Origin: an uncultured Paracoccaceae bacterium
GTDB lineage: Bacteria > Pseudomonadota > Alphaproteobacteria > Rhodobacterales > Rhodobacteraceae
Assembly (NCBI GenBank): GCA_938002605.1
Contig: CALLAF010000018.1
Location: 1-40,567 of the forward strand
Length of the DNA: 40,567 bases
Direction: 5' to 3'
Positions within the stretch are counted from its first letter, which is position 1. The number at the start of each line of letters is the position of its first letter. The notes below the pieces were generated by a model, which was not told the origin of the DNA, ran no database searches, and saw nothing but the letters and a program-made list of their open reading frames with translations. Both the position numbers and the translations under genes were made by a program. Positions 35,376 to 40,567 of this stretch are shown in pieces.

Positions 35376-36290
35376 ATGCAAGTTTACCTTCCCATCGCCG
35401 AAATCTCGGTGAACGCCTTTCTTCTTTTGGGGATCGGCGGGCTTGTTGGGATTTTGTCAGGGATGTTTGGGGTCGGCGGCGGTTTTTTGATCACCCCGCT
35501 GTTGTTTTTTATCGGCATCCCACCAGCAGTCGCAGTTGCGACCAGCACGAACCAAGTTGTCGCCTCGTCGTTTTCTGCGCTTCTTGCGCATCTTAAGCGC
35601 AAAACCGTTGATATGAAGATGGGAACGGTGCTGCTTGTTGGCGGGCTTGCTGGCTCTGCGCTTGGGGTCCTGTTGTTTAATTTCTTGCGTTCCCTTGGCC
35701 AAGTCGATCTGCTTGTGCAGCTTTGTTATGTGCTATTTCTTGGCGTGATTGGCGCGCTGATGTTTGTGGAAAGCTTGAACGCTATCCGCCGCGCCAACCG
35801 GCCCGGTGCCCGTGTCGTGCGGCGCAAACACAACTGGGTTCACAATCTGCCCTTTAAGATGAAATTTCGGGTTTCGGGTCTCTATATTTCAGTCGTACCC
35901 CCTTTGCTGGTTGGTGTCTTGGTCGGTGTTCTGGCCGCAATTATGGGTGTCGGTGGCGGGTTCATTATGGTGCCCGCGATGATCTATTTGCTGGGTATGC
36001 CGACCAAGGTTGTGATTGGGACGTCGCTGTTCCAAATCATCTTTGTTGCCGGGTTTACCACCGTGCTGCACGCCACCACCAACCACACAGTTGATGTGGT
36101 CTTAGCGTTGCTGCTGCTGATCGGCGGCGTGATTGGGGCGCAGTTTGGCACCCGCTGGGGTGTTCGGATGAAGGCAGAGCAATTGCGCATTCTGCTGGCC
36201 ACACTCGTCTTGGGCGTCTGTATTAAACTGGCCATCGATTTGCTTATTCAGCCAACCGAATTGTATTCGCTGACGGCGGGGGCACTATGA
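35376..36290 (+). CDS. TauE/SafE family sulfite/anion exporter, 304 aa
   Basis: Inner-membrane transporter of the DUF81 family, linked in other bacteria to export of sulfite or organosulfonates, among other anions. It has about eight hydrophobic segments in two homologous halves, each opening with the family signature: GMFGVGGGFLITPLLFFIG and AIMGVGGGFIMVPAMIYLLG. Both halves also show the TSxxQ pattern (ATSTNQVVASSF and GTSLFQIIFVAGF). Its stop overlaps the TIGR02186 start by 4 bp. The 128 bp before it contain TTGACA at 35321, but the -10 spacing is poor. Confidence 0.92.
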   Translation: MQVYLPIAEISVNAFLLLGIGGLVGILSGMFGVGGGFLITPLLFFIGIPPAVAVATSTNQVVASSFSALLAHLKRKTVDMKMGTVLLVGGLAGSALGVLLFNFLRSLGQVDLLVQLCYVLFLGVIGALMFVESLNAIRRANRPGARVVRRKHNWVHNLPFKMKFRVSGLYISVVPPLLVGVLVGVLAAIMGVGGGFIMVPAMIYLLGMPTKVVIGTSLFQIIFVAGFTTVLHATTNHTVDVVLALLLLIGGVIGAQFGTRWGVRMKAEQLRILLATLVLGVCIKLAIDLLIQPTELYSLTAGAL

Positions 36291-37039
36291 TCCGGTTGGT
36301 CATCTTCATGATTTTGCTGGCCTTCCCCGCATTAGCGGAAGAAGAAATTGTGCTGGGCCTATCACACGATCAGGTCGCGATTACAGCCACCTTTGAAGGG
36401 TCTGATATCCTTGTGTTTGGGGCGGTCAGGCGTGAAACGCCGATCCCTGACAAAAGCGAATTGGGCGTCATCGTCACCATCGCAGGCCCCGACATGCCTG
36501 TTGATATTTGGCGCAAAGACCGACGCGCAGGCATTTGGATCAACACCGATGAAGTCGAAGTCGACGCTGCACCGTCATTTTATGCCGTCGCTACATCAGC
36601 GCCGATGCGCGACGTGCTGCACCATGTCGAAGATCTGCAATACCGGATCACCGCGCCCCGTAAAATTCGGGCCATCGGTGGGCAGGTCAGCGATAGCGTC
36701 GCCTTTATGAATGCGCTGATCCGCATTCGTACAGATGAAGGGCTGTATCAACGGCTTGAAGGCGCGGTTGACCTTGAACAAGATACGTTGTTTCGCACTG
36801 CGATTACCCTACCCGCGAACCTGACCGAGGGCATCTATGAGACGCGGATATTCCTGACCCGCAATGGCCGAGTTATTGATGAATACATCACCGAAATTCC
36901 GGTCCGAAAAGTAGGGCTAGAACGCTGGCTTTATAACCTCGCGCATAATCAATCGCTGATCTATGCGCTAATGTCGCTTGCAATTGCGATTGGGGCAGGA
37001 TGGGGCGCATCAGCCATCTTTGGAATGATCCGACGCTAG
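36287..37039 (+). CDS. TIGR02186-family protein, partner of the TauE-type exporter, 250 aa
   Basis: Conserved alphaproteobacterial protein of unknown activity. It has a signal peptide (residues 1-17, MIRLVIFMILLAFPALA), a periplasmic beta-rich domain with the family stretches WRKDRRAGIWINTDEV and DAAPSFYAVATSAP, and one C-terminal hydrophobic segment (residues ~223-245) ending in a short basic tail. It is therefore anchored in the inner membrane with its body in the periplasm. It is coupled to the TauE-type gene by a 4-bp overlap, a pairing I recall from many relatives. It ends 6 bp from the convergent helicase gene. Role: probably an accessory for the exporter, by context only. Confidence 0.86.
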   Translation: MIRLVIFMILLAFPALAEEEIVLGLSHDQVAITATFEGSDILVFGAVRRETPIPDKSELGVIVTIAGPDMPVDIWRKDRRAGIWINTDEVEVDAAPSFYAVATSAPMRDVLHHVEDLQYRITAPRKIRAIGGQVSDSVAFMNALIRIRTDEGLYQRLEGAVDLEQDTLFRTAITLPANLTEGIYETRIFLTRNGRVIDEYITEIPVRKVGLERWLYNLAHNQSLIYALMSLAIAIGAGWGASAIFGMIRR

Positions 37040-37045
37040 GTCCGC

Positions 37046-38572
37046 TTACACGTCTTCGCTGACCAGAGAGAAAGGCGCGTCGGGCACCGCCAAATCGTCG
37101 ACACGTAGCGTGCCTTCGGGCCGGGCTAAGCGGTTGCGCACGACCCAGCGCAATTGGTTTTCGGCGCGGGTAATCGCGACATAGGCCAACCGTTTCCACA
37201 GGGGCTGCCCCGCCTCGACCCGGCCCATACGGCTGGCAATTTCGATGTCAGGAGCGAATACTTGTACCGTATCCCATTGAGACCCCTGCGCCTTGTGAAT
37301 TGTAACCGCAGCGCCGTGCAAGAACGTCGCCCCCATCCGTGCGGCAAAGGGGATAAACGGTTCTTCATCGCCCTCTTGTTCAATCTTCACGATGCTGGCC
37401 GCACTGACTTGCGGGTCTTCTGCGCCCATTACATGCAGGCGAGAAAATCCGGGTTTCCGGCCCGGCCCAAGGTAGATGACTTGCGCGCCCTTGATCAGCC
37501 CACGAGCCTCAAGATCAAGCCGCTTTTTGCGATGCTTGAGCGGCAGTTCAATCCCGTCACAAATCAGCGGCTCACCCGCAAGCAATTCATCACCCGGCGC
37601 ACCAAAGGCTGCGCGAAAGGCATGGATCAACCGGATACGGGTCGCGTTGCGCCAGACCAAACAGGGCGAACGGGCCATCAAATCCGCTTCGACGCGTTGG
37701 GCCATTACCACACGTTCATCTGTCTTTGCGGCCTCTGCAACCATGCGTTCGAACGCGTAAAAATCCACCATCGGATCGGCCAGCGCATGGGCAAGATCAA
37801 GGATCGGGTTGCCTGCATCTTGGCGGTGGATGCGGTTCAGGGTCTGCACATGTTTCGCTGGCAGGGTTTCAAATACCATCCCGCCAGATGATTTCACCGG
37901 AGGCAGCTGCGCTGGGTCGCCAAACAGAATGAGCGTCGGGAAAATTTCTTGCAGGTCTTCGAACTGCTTTTCGTCCAACATAGAGCTTTCGTCGACGAAC
38001 CCTATGTCCAATGGGTCTTCGCGGCGCTTCCATCCGGTAATAAAATCGCTGCCACGCAGACCGGCGGCCGCCAATGCTGCAGGAACAGAGCTATTGACCT
38101 GATAGGACGCATAGGCGCGATCCAGCGCCACATCTGTCAACCCTTCGATTTCGGGGCGGTCGCCCTGCCCGGCCAGCCATTCCGCGATTTTTTCGTATTC
38201 GGGATCGTACATTGGCGTATAAAGAATGCGGTGGATCGTCGTCGCCGGAACACCCCGGTTACGCAACACGCTAGCGGCTTTGTTTGTCGGGGCCAAAATC
38301 GCCAAAGTGCGCCGATCCTTGCGCTTGCGCCCTTCCCAATCACCCGACACCACATCAACGCCGGCTTCTTCAAGCGCCTTGTATAGCTGGGCCAGTAACA
38401 TGGTTTTGCCAGACCCAGCCTTACCGATAACCGCCATGACAGACGATTTTTCTGATCCGGGCGGCGTCAGCAAACTGTCGTCCAAATCCACGCCTGACTG
38501 GCGTAATGCGGCTGCGACGTTATCCCAAGCCTCGGCCTGATCGTCAGAGAATGTAATGGCTGGTGCGTTCAT
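37046..38572 (-). CDS. RecD-like superfamily 1 DNA helicase, 508 aa
   Basis: ATP-dependent helicase of the RecD2/Dda/PIF1 group (SF1B, 5'-3' translocating by family). Motif I is GKAGSGKT at 50-57 and motif Ia LAPTNKAASVL. Motif II is GFVDESSML, motif III FGDPAQLPPVKS and motif IV region LNRIHRQDAGNP. The C-terminal UvrD_C_2 segment holds VTIHKAQGSQWDTVQVF (motif V) and AYVAITRAENQLRWV (motif VI). It is shorter than RecD2 and lacks the long N-terminal extension. The function is some step of DNA repair, recombination or replication restart. It sits downstream of luxI on the same strand with a 40-bp gap, so it may be in the quorum-sensing transcript. Confidence 0.92.
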   Translation of the reverse strand: MNAPAITFSDDQAEAWDNVAAALRQSGVDLDDSLLTPPGSEKSSVMAVIGKAGSGKTMLLAQLYKALEEAGVDVVSGDWEGRKRKDRRTLAILAPTNKAASVLRNRGVPATTIHRILYTPMYDPEYEKIAEWLAGQGDRPEIEGLTDVALDRAYASYQVNSSVPAALAAAGLRGSDFITGWKRREDPLDIGFVDESSMLDEKQFEDLQEIFPTLILFGDPAQLPPVKSSGGMVFETLPAKHVQTLNRIHRQDAGNPILDLAHALADPMVDFYAFERMVAEAAKTDERVVMAQRVEADLMARSPCLVWRNATRIRLIHAFRAAFGAPGDELLAGEPLICDGIELPLKHRKKRLDLEARGLIKGAQVIYLGPGRKPGFSRLHVMGAEDPQVSAASIVKIEQEGDEEPFIPFAARMGATFLHGAAVTIHKAQGSQWDTVQVFAPDIEIASRMGRVEAGQPLWKRLAYVAITRAENQLRWVVRNRLARPEGTLRVDDLAVPDAPFSLVSEDV

Positions 38573-38612
38573 GCCGCGACACTACCTGCGCTATCGCGGG
38601 CGTGCCAGCGGA

Positions 38613-39248
38613 TTACGCCACCTTTTGCATCGCCTGAATAGATTGCCCGAACGATAGGTCGAACCAGGCCTCGGACTGATCAGACGTGACCTGCGCGCGG
38701 CGCAACACGCGGGCGCGGTCTTCGGGGCGAAAAGGCCAAAGACCGACGCTGATCTTATCGCGGCCTGTCCCAGCGCTGCCTAATACCTCTGGCGAGGCGC
38801 CAATCATGTTGTAAATGCGCACCATACGCGGATCAAAGACGCCCAGAAGATGTGTTAACGAAAAAGCGCGCATCAATTCGCCGCCCGCAAGCATCATTGC
38901 CGCAGCGACACGGGGGGTGGCCTGTTGACCAAGAACAAAGCGCGTGCACTCCCAGATATAGGGGCTTTCGATCCGTTCACCGTTCAATAGATTCGAAAAA
39001 TGATCATTGACCATCGTGCGTTCGCTGGTCGGCAAGAACCGCATCGACCCACCATGGGTGCCATCTGCGTTTTCCCAGATGACATAAAGCGGGTTCATTG
39101 CATCATATTCGTCGTGTTCTTCCCCGTTTTCGTCAACGGTTACCGCCCAGCGGAGCCGCTCTGCAAATTGCACGGCCCGATCACGGTGCATAGTGTGTTT
39201 TAATACTGGTAACCGGGCCAAGTCATTCCCGTAGATATAGCGCAACAT
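38613..39248 (-). CDS. Acyl-homoserine-lactone synthase (LuxI family), 211 aa
   Basis: Makes an N-acyl-homoserine lactone from S-adenosylmethionine and an acyl-carrier-bound fatty acid. All family-invariant residues are present in order: R24, F28, W34 (RLRWAVTV), D46 and D49 (EEHDEYDAMNP), R70 (GGSMRFLPTS), F84, E100 and R103 (YIWECTRFVL). The length is normal. AAGGGG precedes the ATG. luxR lies 117 bp upstream on the same strand, giving the classic R-I order. That gap holds a perfect CtrA box (39331-39345). The acyl chain cannot be predicted; long-chain products are common in this group. Confidence 0.96.
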   Translation of the reverse strand: MLRYIYGNDLARLPVLKHTMHRDRAVQFAERLRWAVTVDENGEEHDEYDAMNPLYVIWENADGTHGGSMRFLPTSERTMVNDHFSNLLNGERIESPYIWECTRFVLGQQATPRVAAAMMLAGGELMRAFSLTHLLGVFDPRMVRIYNMIGASPEVLGSAGTGRDKISVGLWPFRPEDRARVLRRAQVTSDQSEAWFDLSFGQSIQAMQKVA

Positions 39249-39295
39249 AAAAATTCCCCTTCAGCATGATTGGATAGCTCAAGGGTAAAGGCGCG

Positions 39296-39321
39296 CGCGC
39301 GGGTAGTTCGTTAACCGCGCG
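39296..39321. repeat. GC-rich inverted repeat in the luxI promoter region
   Basis: CGCGCGG (39296-39302) and CCGCGCG (39315-39321) are exact reverse complements around 12 bp. The dyad lies 48-73 bp upstream of the luxI ATG, between the CtrA box and the gene. It could be a LuxR-type operator or an RNA hairpin in the leader, but part of it is a simple CG run. Confidence 0.35.
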
Positions 39322-39330
39322 TACGTGACA

Positions 39331-39345
39331 TTAATGAGTTGTTAA
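39331..39345. promoter_or_regulatory. Perfect CtrA box upstream of luxI
   Basis: TTAA (39331-39334), seven bases TGAGTTG, TTAA (39342-39345): an exact match to the TTAA-N7-TTAA consensus for the master regulator CtrA. It is centred about 90 bp before the luxI start and 28 bp downstream of luxR's stop. Known from memory: in Dinoroseobacter shibae, quorum sensing and CtrA regulate each other. Binding here is inferred from sequence only. Confidence 0.6.
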
Positions 39346-39351
39346 CAAATT

Positions 39352-39364
39352 GCTGCACCGCAGC
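39352..39364. repeat. Small palindrome just past luxR
   Basis: GCTGC-ACC-GCAGC, 5-bp arms around 3 nt, lies directly downstream of the luxR stop codon and about 110 bp upstream of the luxI start. It is too short for a lux box and may be chance, but it is a possible half of a regulator site. Confidence 0.2.
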
Positions 39365-39365
39365 G

Positions 39366-40124
39366 CTATTCATCTTCGCGACCGGGCCAGCCACCGCTGG
39401 CCTCGCGGGCGGCACCACCGACAACAATCAGCCCTTCACCAACCGCGCGTGCGACGGCGTGGGTCGTATTGAGCGCACCCAGTTTAAACCGCGCGCTTTC
39501 AATATAGGCGCGCAATGTATGTTCAGAAATATTTAGCAATTCAGAAACTTGCGCGCGCCCATGGCCCATTCCAAGAAATGTCAGCGCCTCAACTTCGCGC
39601 GGGGACAGCTGACGTATCGGTTCTGGCCGTCGCTGCGCGGCAAGCGATAGCACCTTTCTATTCAAGAAGTGTGCGATCAATATCCATTCGCGTTGATTCG
39701 ATTGAACAAAATCATCCCAACTTGCGTCATCGGTTGTGTGTGATGTGGTCAACAAAGCAAGCTGCCCATTGGGCCCGCGGATCGGGAATGAAAAGCCCTG
39801 ATTGCCGACACCATGTGCAATCGCATCTTTTCGGAACGCTTTTGCCGCACGCGATGACCAATCTAATTGGCGCCAGTCAACTGGGTGAAACCGTTGAAAG
39901 CATCCGACGATAACAGGGTCGATACGGATATAGTCGTTTTCAACATAATGTTTGGCCCAAATAGGGTCATACGTGCCAAACCCGTATTGCTCACCATCTG
40001 CACTTACCCAATGATAAACCATGTGGTCCACGGCGAACATATCGCGCAGCTGAACGGTTAAATCTTGGATTTGTTCAAGCGCTTCCGCTTGTTCCAACGT
40101 TTGCAGAAAGCTGTTCAGTTCCAG
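39366..40124 (-). CDS. LuxR-family quorum-sensing transcriptional regulator, about 252 aa
   Basis: Autoinducer-binding regulator paired with the luxI at 38613-39248. With Met1 at 40124, the signal-pocket residues conserved in TraR/LuxR are W56, Y60, D69, P70, W84 and G110 (WAKHYVENDYIRIDPV, GVGNQGFSFPI). The C-terminal GerE-type helix-turn-helix begins at LSPREVEALTFL (E177, G187) and continues VSELLNISEHTLRAYIESA. The start is odd: no ATG suits. The CTG at 40124 has AAGGGG (complement of 40131-40136) 6 nt upstream and gives MELNSFLQTL, whereas GTG 40154, TTG 40160 and TTG 40097 lack such a site. The C-terminal ~20 residues form a Gly/Arg/Glu-rich tail beyond the HTH. Confidence 0.93.
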   Translation of the reverse strand: MELNSFLQTLEQAEALEQIQDLTVQLRDMFAVDHMVYHWVSADGEQYGFGTYDPIWAKHYVENDYIRIDPVIVGCFQRFHPVDWRQLDWSSRAAKAFRKDAIAHGVGNQGFSFPIRGPNGQLALLTTSHTTDDASWDDFVQSNQREWILIAHFLNRKVLSLAAQRRPEPIRQLSPREVEALTFLGMGHGRAQVSELLNISEHTLRAYIESARFKLGALNTTHAVARAVGEGLIVVGGAAREASGGWPGREDE

Positions 40125-40290
40125 TTTTTTCCCCTTGCGTTGAAAAAAGCGCACTCTCAATCATACGGTTCATTTCAAACCTAGCGGAAGCTGCCGCATT
40201 TTCAAGCTGTGCTTCTAACGCGGAAAGTTGATGTGTTTGCGCATATCGCTGCAGATCGATGATAACATCGAGAATCCACTCGTGGCCCAT
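40075..40290 (-). CDS. Small protein overlapping the luxR start, 71 aa
   Basis: ATG at 40290 has AAGGA about 9 nt upstream, so it has better start signals than luxR itself. The product starts MGHEWILDVIIDLQRYAQTH, an amphipathic helix, continues with an Ala/Leu/Glu-rich helix (QLSALEAQLENAAASARFEM) and ends in a polar Gly/Ser/Thr tail. There is no transmembrane segment or known domain. It overlaps the luxR frame by 50 bp (CTG start) or 86 bp (TTG start) in a different frame, so it could couple luxR translation or act on LuxR. I have a faint memory of similar short MGHxW proteins next to luxR in Rhodobacterales. It may also be just a leader ORF. Confidence 0.55.
   Translation of the reverse strand: MGHEWILDVIIDLQRYAQTHQLSALEAQLENAAASARFEMNRMIESALFSTQGEKTGTEQLSANVGTSGSA
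40131..40136 (-). promoter_or_regulatory. Shine-Dalgarno site pointing to a CTG start for luxR
   Basis: On the minus strand these bases read AAGGGG, followed by six A and then CTG (40124). The spacing is ideal. It is inside the coding frame of the overlapping 71-codon ORF. Confidence 0.45.
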
Positions 40291-40315
40291 TTATCGGTTC
40301 CTTAACTAATTACAA

Positions 40316-40341
40316 TGTTGTTTCTCTCTGCAAGAACAACA
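40316..40341. promoter_or_regulatory. Dyad upstream of the small-ORF/luxR transcript
   Basis: TGTTGTT (40316-40322) and AACAACA (40335-40341) are exact reverse complements separated by 12 bp, 26 to 51 bp before the ATG at 40290, where a minus-strand promoter should lie. It is a candidate operator; no regulator is assigned. Confidence 0.35.
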
Positions 40342-40358
40342 CGATAACTATTAAATAT

Positions 40359-40367
40359 TTATCCACA
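40359..40367 (+). promoter_or_regulatory. Perfect DnaA box
   Basis: TTATCCACA matches the strict DnaA-box consensus and lies next to an AT-rich stretch (TATTAAATATTT). It stands alone, so it is not an origin, but it could let DnaA influence the luxR promoter. Confidence 0.35.
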
Positions 40368-40374
40368 GGCGCAA

Positions 40375-40394
40375 ACCCCCCAATAATGGGGGGT
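40375..40394. repeat. C6/G6 inverted repeat between ccr terminator and luxR promoter
   Basis: ACCCCCC (40375-40381), AATAAT, GGGGGGT (40388-40394) is a perfect 7-bp dyad with a 6-nt loop, about 90 bp upstream of the small ORF. Its role is unknown: it could be a hairpin supporting termination or a regulator site. Confidence 0.35.
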
Positions 40395-40423
40395 AGACGT
40401 TTAAAATTGTTTATAAAAAACAA

Positions 40424-40455
40424 GGATGGCGCCACAAAAAGATGTGGCGCCATCC
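40424..40455 (-). terminator. Strong intrinsic terminator after the ccr-like gene
   Basis: GGATGGCGCCAC (40424-40435) and GTGGCGCCATCC (40444-40455) form a perfect 12-bp stem with an 8-nt loop. In the minus-strand direction it is followed by TTGTTTTTT, the T-tract of a Rho-independent terminator. It lies 26 bp after the stop at 40481-40483 and isolates the lux genes from the upstream gene. Confidence 0.88.
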
Positions 40456-40480
40456 ATTTAGAGATACAACCTGTGATTGC

Positions 40481-40567
40481 TTAACTGCCTTCGGCGACCG
40501 CATCCTCCAACGACCGTAGACCCACCTTCGGTGATTGGATCAGCACGGCCATATTGCCCGGCTTATG
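40481..40567 (-). CDS. C-terminal end of probable crotonyl-CoA carboxylase/reductase, cut by window edge
   Basis: Only the last 28 codons are inside the window, reading HKPGNMAVLIQSPKVGLRSL and then EDAVAEGS before the stop TAA (complement of 40481-40483). The HxPGNMAVLV...GLR...ED pattern is the C-terminus I remember for crotonyl-CoA carboxylase/reductase of Rhodobacterales, the enzyme that makes ethylmalonyl-CoA in the pathway for acetate assimilation. A ccr-luxR-luxI order is also one I recall from other roseobacters. With so few residues the identification is tentative. An intrinsic terminator follows. Confidence 0.6.
   Translation of the reverse strand, partial: HKPGNMAVLIQSPKVGLRSLEDAVAEGS

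Noticed and set aside
40340..40370. Replication origin suggested by a DnaA box in AT-rich DNA
   Set aside because: Only one box is present and there are no origin-type neighbours such as dnaA, parAB, hemE or repABC.
1..40567. Mobile elements, prophage, CRISPR or defence islands
   Set aside because: Genes are housekeeping or metabolic, with no transposase, integrase, direct-repeat array or tRNA-linked attachment site.

Overview
The window looks like core chromosome of a marine alphaproteobacterium of the Rhodobacterales (Roseobacter group). The evidence is moderate-to-high GC, tightly packed genes, Rhodobacterales-type versions of TsaB, YraN, GlnD and a TIGR02186/TauE pair, and a luxR-luxI quorum-sensing pair beside what appears to be the 3' end of crotonyl-CoA carboxylase/reductase. 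I see no tRNA, rRNA, insertion sequence, prophage or CRISPR array. No gene-free stretch exceeds 300 bases; the longest gaps are 26793-27018, 29170-29368 and 40291-40480.

Left part (1-12.8 kb, mostly minus strand). A truncated dimethylglycine/sarcosine-dehydrogenase-like flavoenzyme is followed by a membrane-anchored protein of unknown function and a D-2-hydroxyacid (glyoxylate/hydroxypyruvate-type) reductase. Two plus-strand genes come next: an exported SH3-domain protein and a cation diffusion facilitator. A six-gene minus-strand run follows, in transcription order coaBC, dut, a membrane-anchored ThiF/MoeB-like E1 enzyme, an amino-acid ABC substrate-binding protein and permease (no ATPase gene present), and an M3 dipeptidyl carboxypeptidase.

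Middle (12.9-29.2 kb). cobU overlaps a phosphoglycerate-mutase-type phosphatase, followed by a GST and comM. On the minus strand lie rsmI-yraN-gshB and an HSL-type esterase. On the plus strand lie an LpoA-like lipoprotein, glnD and murJ. A rhomboid-fold protein without catalytic residues converges on murJ. Then trpS, a universal stress protein, nfuA, tsaB and rimI follow on the plus strand.

Right part (29.4-40.6 kb). A nucleoside-uptake operon encodes a BMP binding protein, a double-NBD ATPase, permease 1, an unknown 140-residue protein, permease 2 and a trimeric-type purine nucleoside phosphorylase. It imports nucleosides and splits them to base plus ribose phosphate. A TauE/SafE exporter with TIGR02186 follows. 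On the minus strand, in transcription order, are the ccr 3' end with a strong terminator, a 71-codon ORF overlapping luxR, luxR, luxI and a RecD-like SF1 helicase.

The most interesting signals are at the quorum-sensing locus. A perfect TTAA-N7-TTAA CtrA box lies upstream of luxI, luxR appears to start at CTG behind a good Shine-Dalgarno sequence, and a small ORF overlaps it. A near-consensus CtrA motif also precedes comM, a gene needed for DNA uptake and gene-transfer-agent reception in relatives. The unknown protein inside the nucleoside transporter and the pseudo-rhomboid are the best protein-level leads.
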